Notes: generated by a model not told the origin, from the sequence alone. A stretch of 64,000 bases of DNA from Deinococcus sp. LM3 (GCF_002017875.1 NZ_MUFV01000001.1:2754501-2818500), one strand, 5' to 3'; counted from the stretch's first letter, positions 12,169 through 23,591 are shown. A program made the numbers and translations.

Positions 12169-13692
12169 TCAGGGTGCGCCGGCCGGAACGCGGCCCAGCC
12201 ACCACTCGTCCGGCACTGGGCGGCTCGACGTGCGCCACGCCTCCGCGAACGACACGCTCTGCGCCGCCACCGCCCCCGCATCCGAGGTCGCCAGGGCCGC
12301 CTCGGCCAGTCCCCACGGCCCCCACGCACTGAAATGAAAGTTGATGCTGCCCGCCACGACCACCGATCCGTCCACGACCAGCGCCTTGGTGTGCAGGGCG
12401 AACGTCGTGTAGCGCGCCTCGAACCGGTCCTCCAGGCCGCGCCGCCGCAACTCGCGGCGCAGCAGGGCCACCGCCGAGCGGTTCGGCACGGCCCCCACCC
12501 CGTAATCCACCAGCAGCAGCCGCACGCGCACGCCCCGCTCCAGCGCCGCGAGCACCGCCCCGAAGTACGGCGGTTGATCCTCCGCTTGGCACGGATCGGG
12601 CCGCAGGAACGCGAACCAGCACGTCAGCGACGTCCCGAAATCCGCCTGCATCAGATCCAGTGACTCCTGCGCCGCGCCGATCAACGCCAGTTGCGCCCGG
12701 TCCGCCTGATCCTCCCCGCCGGGCCGCCGGTACAGCAGGAACGCCCGCGCCTCGCCCGCCCGGACCGCCTGCTGCGCCGCCGACGGGTGCGACACCGGCT
12801 CCGCCTCGCCCCGCACGCACGCGGCGTTCACGGCGTCCGGTGCGACCAGCGGCGGGCAGCGCAACTGCCACGAGTGCCGCCACAGGTCATCGAAGGCCGC
12901 CACGCCCGCCTGCGCGACCGGCCCCCGCAGCCGCAGGCCCAGGTCGTGCAGGGACCGCGCCTGCGGCAACGATTCCGGCCCGCCCGCCGGCAGGTGCCAC
13001 GGCGAGAAATTGAAGCCCGCCACCGTCAGATCCTGCCCGTCGATCACATGCAGTTTCACGTGACTGTGCGGCAGGAACCGGAAATTCAGGACCGACACCT
13101 GCCAGCCCAGCGCCGCGTCCCGTAACGGCACGCCCAGCGCCCGCAGGTCGCGCACCAGCGCCCGCGCCGGCCCGGTCCCGTCCGGGTCCAGCGGGTCCGG
13201 GTAGCCGCCCAGCAGCACCCGCACCGACACGCCCTGCGGGTACTCGCCCGGAGCGGCCTGCACCCGCGCGTGCAGGTCCCGCACGGCCCGCGCGAAGGTC
13301 CAGCCGGGCATTCCCGGCCCGCCCCGCCACTCCATGGAGGTCAGCAGCACCTCCGAGCGCGCCCCGACCACCTGCTGCGCGATCCGGTCGAAGGCGTCCA
13401 CCGGCGTGTTCAGGTCACGGGGCGTGCGCAGGAACTCCACGAACGCGTTCCCGCACGACAGGTCCGATCCGCCCGGCGTGCGGACCGCCTCCCACAATGC
13501 CCGCTCCAGCGGCCCGGCCGGTTCGCCGCAGGCTCCGCCCGCACCCGCCGGAGGCCACCCCGCCACCACTGCCGGACGCGCCGGCCCCAGCCACAGCGGC
13601 AACTCGGCCGCCCCGACCCGGCCACCCAGCAGTGCCAGAAGGATCAGGACACCCCGCACCCCATCCGCCCATCCCCACCCGCCACGCCGCAT
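12169..13692 (-). CDS. Secreted phospholipase D-like protein
   Basis: Member of the PLD superfamily with two HKD motifs, HVKLHVIDGQDLTVAGFNF and HTKALVVDGSVVVAGSINF, so both half-sites of the active centre are present. The N-terminus is a signal peptide (basic start, hydrophobic VLILLALLGGRVGAAE), placing the 507-residue enzyme outside the membrane. Members of this family hydrolyse or transfer phosphatidyl groups; cardiolipin synthases are another branch, so the substrate is uncertain. TATGCT lies 9 nt before the ATG at 13692. Six cysteines in the mature part could form disulfides. Confidence 0.88.
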   Translation of the reverse strand: MRRGGWGWADGVRGVLILLALLGGRVGAAELPLWLGPARPAVVAGWPPAGAGGACGEPAGPLERALWEAVRTPGGSDLSCGNAFVEFLRTPRDLNTPVDAFDRIAQQVVGARSEVLLTSMEWRGGPGMPGWTFARAVRDLHARVQAAPGEYPQGVSVRVLLGGYPDPLDPDGTGPARALVRDLRALGVPLRDAALGWQVSVLNFRFLPHSHVKLHVIDGQDLTVAGFNFSPWHLPAGGPESLPQARSLHDLGLRLRGPVAQAGVAAFDDLWRHSWQLRCPPLVAPDAVNAACVRGEAEPVSHPSAAQQAVRAGEARAFLLYRRPGGEDQADRAQLALIGAAQESLDLMQADFGTSLTCWFAFLRPDPCQAEDQPPYFGAVLAALERGVRVRLLLVDYGVGAVPNRSAVALLRRELRRRGLEDRFEARYTTFALHTKALVVDGSVVVAGSINFHFSAWGPWGLAEAALATSDAGAVAAQSVSFAEAWRTSSRPVPDEWWLGRVPAGAP

Positions 13693-13845
13693 CTGGCCCG
13701 CAGCATAGGCGCCCGGCCCCGGCGATACCGGGGTTCTGGCGGTCTGGCCCTCCATCAATCGTTGACCTTCGGAGGCGCACGGCAACATCAGGGGGCCGCG
13801 CGGCGTTCCGCAGCGGCCCCCAGGGTGAACAGCGCGCCGGGGTCA

Positions 13846-13977
13846 TACGGACTCCGATTGTTTCGTTAACAGATCGGAACACCGCCGATCTGTTAACTCC
13901 ACGTCCGGAACCCGTTTTTCTCCTACTCGCTCTGCTCGGATTGAACGGCTTTGCAAGCCATTCAATCGGAGTCCGTA
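13846..13977. repeat. MITE-like palindromic repeat, copy A (132 bp, short form)
   Basis: Bounded by TACGGACTCCG and CGGAGTCCGTA and flanked by TCA on both sides (target TCA-TA-TCA). Contains the two inner inverted repeats AACAGATCGG/CCGATCTGTT and TTGAACGGCTTTGCAAGCCATTCAA. It abuts the stop codon of the PlsY/reductase fusion gene. It lacks the roughly 22-bp central segment found in copies B, C and D. Confidence 0.85.
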
Positions 13978-15651
<1,674 letters not shown>

Positions 15652-15697
15652 GCCGGTCATTCTAGGGCAGCCGCTCCCTTCCTGACCGCCCGGCCGG

Positions 15698-16402
15698 TCA
15701 GCTCAGGTTCTTCTGCTCCCACACGAGGTCGCGCAGCACCCAGCCGCTGCCGGGAAAACGCAGCCCCAGGCGCAGTTCGCCCAGCAGGTAGTCGCGGACC
15801 TCGTTCAGGGGCGTGCCGATCGAGACCGCGTCCCCCAGGGTGCGTTCGCCGTCCAGAACGCGCGCCACCGGATGCAGCGCCGCCCGCTGCCGGGTCGGCA
15901 TCAGCCGCAGCCGGAACCACTCGAAGCGGTCCTGCGGCTCCAGTCGCCCGTCCCGGACGGCCTGCGCGACCACCTGCGCCACCTGGAACAGCGGCACCTC
16001 GGCCTCGCGCGCCGCCGCCCGCACCGAGCGGCCCTGCGGCACGTCGAACAGCGGCAGCTGACCCTGGAACACCCGGCTGGGACTGCCGATCACGCCGCAC
16101 ACCTGCCCCCACTCGTCACTGATGCGCGCCCAGTCGGTCGAGAAGTGCCCGTACGCGCCCAGCGGCGTGCCCGTCACGGCGCGCGGCTCGAAGGTGAACA
16201 TGCCGGACTCGGGCAGCATCGGGCTGGCGTGCAGCGCCTCGCTGCCCAGCCAGTCGAGAATGCCGCCGGACACGATCTCGCCGTTCACGAACGCCACCGT
16301 GAACGGCACGTCCGCCTGAACCTCCAGCACCCCCGTCTGACGGGTCGTGTGAATCAGTTCCAGGACCCCAAGGAGGGGAAGGTCGCTCAGCAGGCCTTGC
16401 AT
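15698..16402 (-). CDS. DUF4388 domain-containing protein
   Basis: A 234-residue cytoplasmic protein with an N-terminal DUF4388 (PATAN-type) domain: MQGLLSDLPLLGVLELIHTT, then VLEVQADVPFTVAFVNGEIV. These domains occur in bacterial regulators and gliding or polarity factors; the role here is unknown. The C-terminal 120 residues look like winged-helix segments (VPLFQVAQVVAQAVRDGRL). The start at 16402 is the ATG matching the family; an upstream in-frame TTG with GGAGG ahead of it is possible. Confidence 0.8.
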   Translation of the reverse strand: MQGLLSDLPLLGVLELIHTTRQTGVLEVQADVPFTVAFVNGEIVSGGILDWLGSEALHASPMLPESGMFTFEPRAVTGTPLGAYGHFSTDWARISDEWGQVCGVIGSPSRVFQGQLPLFDVPQGRSVRAAAREAEVPLFQVAQVVAQAVRDGRLEPQDRFEWFRLRLMPTRQRAALHPVARVLDGERTLGDAVSIGTPLNEVRDYLLGELRLGLRFPGSGWVLRDLVWEQKNLS

Positions 16403-16440
16403 GGATGCGTGCAACGTAGCACCTCCGGATGGGGGAACAG

Positions 16441-17946
16441 TCAGGGAAACTTCACGCCGCGCGGGTGCATGTGGGGGGGAGGGTCGGCCGCGCACAGATC
16501 CCGCCACGCCCCCCCGAGTTCCTGCGCGACGTCCGAGGCGCTCAGGCCGTAGCCGTGCTGCCCGGCGGCGCGCTCCCCGGCGCGGGCGTGCAGGCGCACC
16601 CCGGCCACCGCCGCGTCGGCCGCGCCCAGCCCCTGACCGAGCAGCGCGGCCAGCACACCCGAAAGGGTATCGCCCATGCCGCCGCTCGCCATGCCCGGAT
16701 GCCCGCCACGCGACACGCTCAGGCCACCGGCATGCGCCACGACGCTCGGGCCGCCCTTCAGGACGACCGCGCCGCCCAGCCGCGCGTGCAGGGCGCGCGC
16801 CGCCGCCAGCGGATCACTCGTCACGTCGGCCGTGGCGCACCCCAGCAGCCGCGCCGCCTCGCCCGGATGCGGCGTCCAGACGCAGCGGTCATGCCCGCAG
16901 CCCGCCAGTTCCGGTTGCAGCGCGTCGGCGTCCAGCACGGTCGGCACGCCCCAGCCCAGGATCTCGCGGGCCAGCGCGGCCGCGTCCGGACCCAGGCCCA
17001 TGCCGACCGCCACGGCGTCCGGCCGCCCCGACTCTGGCGTGCCCAGCAGCGCCGAGCGCAGGTCCGCGTGCCGGTGAACCATCAGTTCCGGCATCAGCAG
17101 CGGCACCTGCGCCGCCGAGTGCACCGTGACCAGACCCGCCCCGGCCCGCAACGCCCCCACGCCCGCCATGCCCGCCGCGCCCACCGTGCCGGGGTGCCCG
17201 CCCACGATCCACACGCGGCCCGCCGCGCCCTTGTGCGCGTCCGCGCGGCGCACCGGCAGCAGCGCGGCCACCTGCGCGTCGGTCGGCTGTGCGGCCAGCG
17301 CGTGCGCCGCCACCCAGTCGCCGGGCACCCGCAGCGGCACCAGTTGCACCGGCCCCGCCCGCGCCGCCGCCGCCCCGAACAGCAGCGCCGGTTTCAGGCC
17401 CATGAACGTGACCGTCAGGTCCGCGCCCGCCGCGCCGTCCGGCACGGTCGCCAGCGAGTCCGTCAGGCCGCTCGGCAGGTCCACGGCCAGGACCGGCGCG
17501 CCCCGCGCCCGCGCCTCGTTCAGCGCCGCGATCACCCCCGCCAGCGCGGGCCGCAGCGGCGGCCGGAACCCGGTGCCCAGCAGGCCGTCCACGATCACGC
17601 CCGCCCCCGGCGCGGCGCGGGTCAGGGCCGCCGCGCTGCACGCGCGGGTCACGCCGCCCACCGCCCGCCAGCGCCGCCGGTTCAGCCGCGTCAGCGGATG
17701 CCGGGACGGCAGGGCCAGCACCAGCACCTCGCGGCCCAGGGCCAGCAGGTGCCGGGCCGCCACGAAGGCGTCACCGCCGTTCGCGCCGCCGCCCGCCAGC
17801 AGCAACGCCGCGCCGTGCGGGAAGGCGGCGTGCGCGGCGTCCGCCACGGCCCGCCCGGCCTCCTCCATGGTCAGGTCCAGCAGTCCGGCGGCCTCCAGGC
17901 GCGCGTCGACCGCCCTCGCCCCCTCGCCGTCCAAGACCCACGGCAC
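16441..17946 (-). CDS. nnr: Bifunctional NAD(P)HX epimerase / ADP-dependent dehydratase
   Basis: Repairs hydrated NAD(P)H. The N-terminal YjeF-like epimerase half (1-210) shows AGGGANGGDAFVAARHL and VIVDGLLGTGF. The C-terminal dehydratase half (about 220-500) shows HKGAAGRVWIVGG, WTPHPGEAARLLG, VLKGGPSVVA and ASGGMGDTLSGVLAALL, the ribokinase-like GxGD site. The length of 501 is standard for the fusion. GTG 17946 lies one base after the TPR gene stop, so the two are probably cotranscribed. Confidence 0.93.
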   Translation of the reverse strand: MPWVLDGEGARAVDARLEAAGLLDLTMEEAGRAVADAAHAAFPHGAALLLAGGGANGGDAFVAARHLLALGREVLVLALPSRHPLTRLNRRRWRAVGGVTRACSAAALTRAAPGAGVIVDGLLGTGFRPPLRPALAGVIAALNEARARGAPVLAVDLPSGLTDSLATVPDGAAGADLTVTFMGLKPALLFGAAAARAGPVQLVPLRVPGDWVAAHALAAQPTDAQVAALLPVRRADAHKGAAGRVWIVGGHPGTVGAAGMAGVGALRAGAGLVTVHSAAQVPLLMPELMVHRHADLRSALLGTPESGRPDAVAVGMGLGPDAAALAREILGWGVPTVLDADALQPELAGCGHDRCVWTPHPGEAARLLGCATADVTSDPLAAARALHARLGGAVVLKGGPSVVAHAGGLSVSRGGHPGMASGGMGDTLSGVLAALLGQGLGAADAAVAGVRLHARAGERAAGQHGYGLSASDVAQELGGAWRDLCAADPPPHMHPRGVKFP

Positions 17947-17947
17947 G

Positions 17948-18766
17948 CTAGCCGCCGCCGCCGCGCAGCGCCAGGAACAGGACCAGCGCCGCGACCGCCA
18001 GCAGCAGCCAGCGCAGATTCCGCATGGCGGCGCTGCGCGCGAACTGCTCTTTCATCTCGGCGTCCGTGTCGGTCTTCGAGCGTTTCAGGCTCAGCCGCTG
18101 CCCCTGCCGGATGGACCGCACGCCCTCGGCGATCCGTCCCTGGCGGCGCAGCGCCACCCCCAGGTTGTGATGCCCACCGTCGTAATCGGGGTTCAGCAGC
18201 AGCACCCGCCGGTAGATCGCCTCGGCCTGCGCGTACCGCCCGGCCTCCATGTCCAGGTTGCCCAGGTTCGTCAGGGCGCGGTAGTGGCCGGGGTCGGCCT
18301 CCAGCGCGGCCTCCAGCGTCTGACGCGCCCGGTCCTCCTGACCGGTCACGGCCAGCAGCACGCCCTGCTGGTTGAGCGCCTCGGCGCGCGTGGCGTTCAG
18401 GGCCAGCGCGCCGCTCAGCGCCGCGGCCAGTTCATCCGGGTCCGTGATCTTCTGCGAGGCGTCCAGCGCCGCCACCGCCGCGCCCAGCGCCTGCGGGTCC
18501 AGCGCTGCCCGCAGCGCCGCGCCGTCCTCGCCGGTCAGCAGCGGCAGCAGCCGCGTCAGGTCCGCCAGCGCCCGCCGCACGCCCGGATAGCGCCGCGCCC
18601 GCAGCTCGTCCCGGAAGTCCAGCGCGGCGTCCAGCGCCTCCTGCAGGTCCAGCGGGGCCTGCTGCTCAATGGCCCCGGCCCGCGCCCGCGCCCAGTCACC
18701 CGCCGCGATCAGCTCGCCCAGCGTGGACGGCCGCTCGGGGGCCGGCGGGTCGAGCGGAACGGTCAC
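17948..18766 (-). CDS. TPR protein with C-terminal membrane anchor
   Basis: A 272-residue protein. At least two tetratricopeptide repeats are clear at about 160-235 (AEALNQQGVLLAVTGQEDRA, HYRALTNLGNLDMEAGRYAQA, DGGHHNLGVALRRQGRI). A hydrophobic anchor (WLLLAVAALVLFLAL) ends in RGGGG. TPRs mediate protein contacts; no partner is evident. GTG 18766 overlaps the stop of a short upstream ORF as GTGA and is preceded by GGGAG, so it is chosen over the longer open frame. It sits directly before nnr. Confidence 0.82.
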   Translation of the reverse strand: MTVPLDPPAPERPSTLGELIAAGDWARARAGAIEQQAPLDLQEALDAALDFRDELRARRYPGVRRALADLTRLLPLLTGEDGAALRAALDPQALGAAVAALDASQKITDPDELAAALSGALALNATRAEALNQQGVLLAVTGQEDRARQTLEAALEADPGHYRALTNLGNLDMEAGRYAQAEAIYRRVLLLNPDYDGGHHNLGVALRRQGRIAEGVRSIRQGQRLSLKRSKTDTDAEMKEQFARSAAMRNLRWLLLAVAALVLFLALRGGGG

Positions 18767-18858
18767 GCCCCGCTCCCGGTATTGGATCGGGCCGCTGGGG
18801 CCTGTGCAGGCAGGCGGGGAACGCTCGGGCAGGACGGAACACTCACCCGCCGAGTATA
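18763..18858 (-). CDS. Leaderless upstream ORF (27 codons) ending on the TPR-gene start
   Basis: TATACT (18853-18858) lies 6 nt before GTG 18846. The frame starts MSVPSCPSVPRLPAQ and ends NTGSGA at TGA 18763-18765, sharing four bases (GTGA) with the TPR start codon. The GGGAG upstream of the TPR gene lies near the end of the peptide frame. This is the clearest stop/start coupling of the series. Confidence 0.55.
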   Translation of the reverse strand, partial: YTRRVSVPSCPSVPRLPAQAPAARSNTGSGA

Positions 18859-18860
18859 CT
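18853..18860. promoter_or_regulatory. Palindromic AGTATACT, possible bidirectional -10 element
   Basis: AGTATACT reads TATACT on both strands. On the minus strand it fits the leaderless start of the upstream ORF of the TPR gene (6-nt gap). On the plus strand it could drive transcription towards ksgA, with about 260 bp of leader. Confidence 0.45.
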
Positions 18861-19119
18861 GACGCGTTGCAGACCCCGCCCCCAGCGGCGCCCGTTCCCA
18901 GCGGGCAGGCCTCCAGCGGGCAGGCCACCGTGGTCCAGTCCACCACGGCCGAGTCCACCATGGCCGAGTCCACCATGGCCCAGCTCCGCGCGGGCTCGCC
19001 GCAGCGCCCGGCCGGGCTTCCCCGCCCCCCCTTCTCCCCAGCCTTCCGCCGGACGTGGCCGCGCCCCCCCCTGCGCCTTCCCCCGCCGGCCCCCTCCCAC
19101 CCCCATCCGGAGCCTTCCC
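18861..19119. other. ksgA upstream region, low complexity
   Basis: About 260 bp without a convincing gene. The first part has short tandem units (CCAGCGGGCAGGCC twice, GGCCGAGTCCACCAT twice), followed by a pyrimidine-rich C-tract to the ksgA start. An open plus frame runs through it but continues antiphase through ksgA, so I treat it as noncoding leader. Confidence 0.5.
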
Positions 19120-19992
<873 letters not shown>

Positions 19993-20070
19993 TCGCAGCA
20001 TCTACACCCCCTCAAGCCCCACCTGAATGTCCACTGACAAGGGCCGTGAACCGCGCCCTGGAGGTAACCC

Positions 20071-21099
20071 GTGAAGTTCTACGTTATCGGCGACGTGACC
20101 GTTGACCACCTCTACCACCTCGACCGCCTGCCCGCACCGGGCGAGGAAGTCACCCCCCGGCACGCCAGCATGAAACCCGGCGGGGCCGGCGGCACCATCA
20201 GCGTCACCCTGGCCCGCCTGGGCCACACCGTCACCCTGGCCGCCCGCGTCGGTGACGACCCCTTCGCCGAGTACGCCCTGAGCCGCGTGCGCGAGAGCGG
20301 CGTCAGCGAGAGCGCCATCCAGCGCGACCCGGAACGCCTAACCAGCACCATCACGGTCATGCAGACCGGCGCGGGCGAACGCGCCATGATCAGCGACGGA
20401 GCCGCCAACCGCCAGCTCGACCCGGCCAAACTGAAAGCCAAGGACATCGAGTCGGCCGACGCCCTGATCATCAACGCCTACGCCATGATCGAGGGGCCGC
20501 AGCGCGAGTACGCCCTGAAGGCCATCGAGGCGGCCCGCAGCGCCAAGACCCGCGTGCCGGTCTTCATCGACCTGGGCACCGGCGCCGTGAACAAGGCCGG
20601 CACCAGCCTGAAAGCCGACGTGCTGGGCGCCGACTACCTGATGCTCAACCAGCACGAACTGCAGGCCCTGACCGGCACGAGTTCCATCAGCGCCGCCCTG
20701 GCGCAGCTCGGCGAGGCCGGCGCGCAGCAGGTCATCGTGAAGGTCGGCAAGATGGGCTCGATCACCTGGACGCCCACCGAGACCGAACTGGTCGACGCGG
20801 TGCGACCCGAAGGCAAGGTCGTCGACTCGACTGGCGCGGGCGACACCTTCACCGCCGCTTTCGCGCACGCCATCCTGGGCGGCGCGAGCATGGCCGGGGC
20901 CGCCCGCGCCGCCAACGCCGCCGGGGCACTCGCCGCGACCGGCATCGGCGCGCAGGAACGCTCGATCACGGCCGCCGACCTGGCCGGTGCGCTGCCCGGC
21001 GCGGCCCCCACCCCGGCCGCGCCCGCCGCCGCAGAGGCGCCCACTCCGGCGCCCGCCCCGGCCCGCACGACCCGCGCCCGCAAGACCAGCGCCAGCTGA
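20071..21099 (+). CDS. PfkB-family carbohydrate kinase
   Basis: ATP-dependent sugar or nucleoside kinase of the ribokinase fold. The N-terminal signature KPGGAGGTISVTLARLG and the C-terminal DSTGAGDTFTAAFAHA, with its catalytic Asp, are both present, as is VKVGKMGSI. The substrate cannot be told. Residues about 310-342 form an Ala/Pro tail ending in basic residues (TTRARKTSAS), unusual for the family. GGAGGT with a 5-nt gap supports GTG 20071. A strong hairpin follows the gene. Confidence 0.9.
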   Translation: MKFYVIGDVTVDHLYHLDRLPAPGEEVTPRHASMKPGGAGGTISVTLARLGHTVTLAARVGDDPFAEYALSRVRESGVSESAIQRDPERLTSTITVMQTGAGERAMISDGAANRQLDPAKLKAKDIESADALIINAYAMIEGPQREYALKAIEAARSAKTRVPVFIDLGTGAVNKAGTSLKADVLGADYLMLNQHELQALTGTSSISAALAQLGEAGAQQVIVKVGKMGSITWTPTETELVDAVRPEGKVVDSTGAGDTFTAAFAHAILGGASMAGAARAANAAGALAATGIGAQERSITAADLAGALPGAAPTPAAPAAAEAPTPAPAPARTTRARKTSAS

Positions 21100-21115
21100 G
21101 AGCAGGGGCATCCCC

Positions 21116-21153
21116 GCGCGGCCCGCCTGTCCAGACTGGACGGCGGGCCGCGC
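21116..21153 (+). terminator. GC-rich hairpin terminator after the PfkB kinase
   Basis: GCGCGGCCCGCC pairs perfectly with GGCGGGCCGCGC around a 14-nt loop. The TATGCT -10 of the next gene begins 2 nt later, so terminator and promoter are back to back. There is no T-run. Confidence 0.6.
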
Positions 21154-21167
21154 CCTATGCTGGGCGC

Positions 21168-21797
21168 ATGACCGAGCGCACGCCCCACCACCCGGACCGC
21201 CCCCTGACCCACGCGCTGCACCGGGCCGCGACCGAACGCGGCCTGCACCCCGGCGACACCCTGCCGGACGTGCCGGAACTGTTCGCGCTGGTGCGGGACA
21301 TGCCGTACGCCCGCGCCGACACGCACGAACCGGCCGGGATCATCGACGGGTGGCGCGGCACCTGCTCGACCAAACACGAACTGCTGGCCGCGCTGCTGGC
21401 CGAGGCGGGCCTGCGCAGCACCGTCATGGCCTGCACGCAGGAGATCCGCCCGCCCGCAGACGCCCCGGCCGAACTGCTGGCCCTGAGCGGCGGGCAGCCG
21501 GTCGTGGACGTCCACAACTACCTCGTGGTGCACGCGCCGCAGGGGGACATGACCGTGGACGCCACCTGGCCGCTCGCGGCCGCCGCCGCCGGACTGCCCG
21601 TGAACGCCGCGTGGGAATGGGGGCAGGATCAGGTGATCGCCTGCACCCCCCTGGAGACCTGGGCCGTGCCGGAAGGGGAGAGCGTGGCGGCCTTCAAGGA
21701 CCGCGTGCTGCGCGAACGCTACACCTCGCAGGAACTCGAGCGGCGCGAGGCGTTCATTCAGGGCGTGGGCCGCCTGTTCCTCGCGCCGTCCCGCTAA
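21168..21797 (+). CDS. Transglutaminase-like domain protein
   Basis: A 209-residue cytoplasmic protein with a papain-like transglutaminase core: Cys in WRGTCSTKHELLAALLAEAGL, His in VDVHNYLVV, Asp in MTVDATWPL, in the correct order for a Cys-His-Asp triad. Such domains act as proteases, amidases or transglutaminases; the substrate is unknown. TATGCT 6 nt before the ATG suggests a leaderless start. Confidence 0.8.
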   Translation: MTERTPHHPDRPLTHALHRAATERGLHPGDTLPDVPELFALVRDMPYARADTHEPAGIIDGWRGTCSTKHELLAALLAEAGLRSTVMACTQEIRPPADAPAELLALSGGQPVVDVHNYLVVHAPQGDMTVDATWPLAAAAAGLPVNAAWEWGQDQVIACTPLETWAVPEGESVAAFKDRVLRERYTSQELERREAFIQGVGRLFLAPSR

Positions 21798-21806
21798 GTC
21801 CACTGC

Positions 21807-21825
21807 GTTTCTCTTGTAGAGAAAC
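21807..21825 (+). terminator. Small hairpin after the transglutaminase-like gene
   Basis: GTTTCTC-TTGTA-GAGAAAC is a perfect 7-bp stem with a 5-nt loop, 10 nt after the stop codon. It is AT-richer than surrounding sequence and lacks a T-tract. Confidence 0.4.
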
Positions 21826-21847
21826 CGCGCGGAGCGCGTGGCAGAAA

Positions 21848-21920
21848 AAGGACGTTGGAGCGGGAATGGAGAGGTTCCGGCGCTTTCCCGGAAGCTCGCA
21901 ATGTGAGCTTCAACGTCCTT
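21848..21920. repeat. Nested inverted repeats before the gamma-glutamyltransferase gene
   Basis: AAGGACGTTGGAGC (21848-21861) and GCTTCAACGTCCTT (21907-21920) form a 14-bp inverted repeat with one G-T pair. Inside is a smaller GAAGCTC/GAGCTTC repeat. On the minus strand the outer stem ends in CCTTTTTC, resembling a terminator. It could be a degenerate small repeat or a structured leader. Confidence 0.5.
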
Positions 21921-21962
21921 AGCCTCCTGCGCGCCGCTCCCGGATGCGTTAGCCTGCGGGCC

Positions 21963-23567
21963 GTGACCTACAACCCCGATTACCCCACCGTGCGAAGGCC
22001 CGTGTACGCCCGGCGCGGCATGGTGGCCACCAGTCAGCCGCTCGCCGCGCAGGCCGGACTGCGCGTCCTTCAGGAAGGCGGGAACGCCGTGGACGCCGCC
22101 ATCGCGACCGCCGCCGCCCTGACGGTCGTGGAACCCACCAGCAACGGTATCGGCGGGGACCTGTTCGCTCTGGTATGGGCCGGCGGCGAACTGCACGGCC
22201 TGAACGCCAGCGGCGCCGCGCCCGCCGCCCTGAGCCTGGACGCCCTGCACGCGCGCCACGCGGGCGAGATGCCCCGCCACGGCTGGACACCCGTCACGGT
22301 GCCCGGCGCGGTGCGCGGCTGGGCCGACCTGCACGCCCGCTTCGGGCGGCTGGACTTCGCGCAGGTGCTGGCGCCGGCCGTCGCCTACGCCGCGGAGGGC
22401 TACCCGCTCTCGCCGGTCCTCGCGGCGAACTGGGCGCGGGCCACGCAGATCTACCGCCGCCTGAACCTCCCGGAGATGGAGGACTGGTTCCGCATCTTTG
22501 CCCCGGACGGCTTCACGCCCCACCCCGGCGCGCTGTGGCGCAGCGAGGGGCACGCCCGGACCCTGCGCGACATCGCCGCCACGCAGGGCCGCTCGTTCTA
22601 CGAGGGGGACCTCGCCGCGCGCATCGACGCGCACGCGCGGGCCGGCGGGGGGCTGCTGCGCGCCGACGATCTGGCCGCGCACCGCAGCGAGTGGGTCACG
22701 CCCATCCACACCGACCACGCCGGCCACCGCGTGTACGAGATCCCGCCGAACGGGCAGGGCGTCGCCGCGCTGATCGCCCTGAACGTCCTGCGCGGCCAGC
22801 CGCTTCCGGAACGCCGCGACGATCCGCTCGGCCTGCACCGGCAGATCGAGGCCATGAAACGCGGTTTCCACGACGCGCACGCCTTCGTCGCCGACCCCCG
22901 CCACACCCCGGTGGACGTATCACACCTGCTGTCCGAGGCGAACGCGCAGGCGCACCGCGCGCGCTTAGGTGACCGTGCCCATGACCCGCAGACCCGCGCG
23001 CCCAGCACTGGCGGCACCGTGTACCTCGCCGCCGCCGACGACGGGGGGCAGATGGTCAGCCTGATCCAGAGCAACTACATGGGCTTCGGCAGCGGCGTGG
23101 TCGTGCCCGGCACCGGCGTCGCCCTGCACAACCGCGGACACAACTTCCACACGGACCCCACCCACCCGAACGCCCTGGCGCCCGGCAAACGCCCGTACCA
23201 CACCATCATTCCGGGTTTCCTGGGCCGCACGGACGGCACCCCGGTCGGTCCTTTCGGCGTGATGGGCGGCTTCATGCAGCCGCAGGGTCACCTGCAGGTC
23301 GTGCTGAACACCGTCACGCACGGCATGAACCCCCAGCAGGCGCTCGACGCGCCGCGCTGGCAGTGGCTGGACGGCACCCGCGTCGAGGTCGAGGCCAGCC
23401 TGGGTGCCGACCTGACCCGCGAACTGATCCGCCTGGGCCACTCGGTCACGGTGCAGACCGAACCCGGTTCCTTCGGGCGCGGCCAGATGATCCGCCGCGA
23501 CCCCGTCACCGGCGTACTGGAGGGCGGCACCGAGAGCCGCACCGACGGCCACATTGCCGTGTGGTGA
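21963..23567 (+). CDS. Gamma-glutamyltransferase family protein
   Basis: Ntn-hydrolase that cleaves gamma-glutamyl amides such as glutathione, or acts as an acylase. The 534-residue proenzyme shows EGGNAVDAAIATAAALTVVEP and GIGGDLFALV early, NGQGVAALIALNVL mid-protein, and the autocleavage and nucleophile Thr in STGGTVYLAAADDGGQMVSLI near 355, with GFGSGVVVPGTGVALHNRG after it. The nucleophile block is GGTVYL rather than the classical TTH, as in YwrD-type members. TAGCCT 7 nt before GTG 21963 suggests a leaderless start. No signal peptide is seen. Confidence 0.9.
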   Translation: MTYNPDYPTVRRPVYARRGMVATSQPLAAQAGLRVLQEGGNAVDAAIATAAALTVVEPTSNGIGGDLFALVWAGGELHGLNASGAAPAALSLDALHARHAGEMPRHGWTPVTVPGAVRGWADLHARFGRLDFAQVLAPAVAYAAEGYPLSPVLAANWARATQIYRRLNLPEMEDWFRIFAPDGFTPHPGALWRSEGHARTLRDIAATQGRSFYEGDLAARIDAHARAGGGLLRADDLAAHRSEWVTPIHTDHAGHRVYEIPPNGQGVAALIALNVLRGQPLPERRDDPLGLHRQIEAMKRGFHDAHAFVADPRHTPVDVSHLLSEANAQAHRARLGDRAHDPQTRAPSTGGTVYLAAADDGGQMVSLIQSNYMGFGSGVVVPGTGVALHNRGHNFHTDPTHPNALAPGKRPYHTIIPGFLGRTDGTPVGPFGVMGGFMQPQGHLQVVLNTVTHGMNPQQALDAPRWQWLDGTRVEVEASLGADLTRELIRLGHSVTVQTEPGSFGRGQMIRRDPVTGVLEGGTESRTDGHIAVW

Positions 23568-23591
23568 GGGACGGCCCGCCCGGCCGGGCAG

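Noticed and set aside
20634..22904. Minus-strand open frame of 756 codons
   Set aside because: Spans two genes and the gap between them antisense, with skewed composition and no motif; a shadow of GC3-rich codons.
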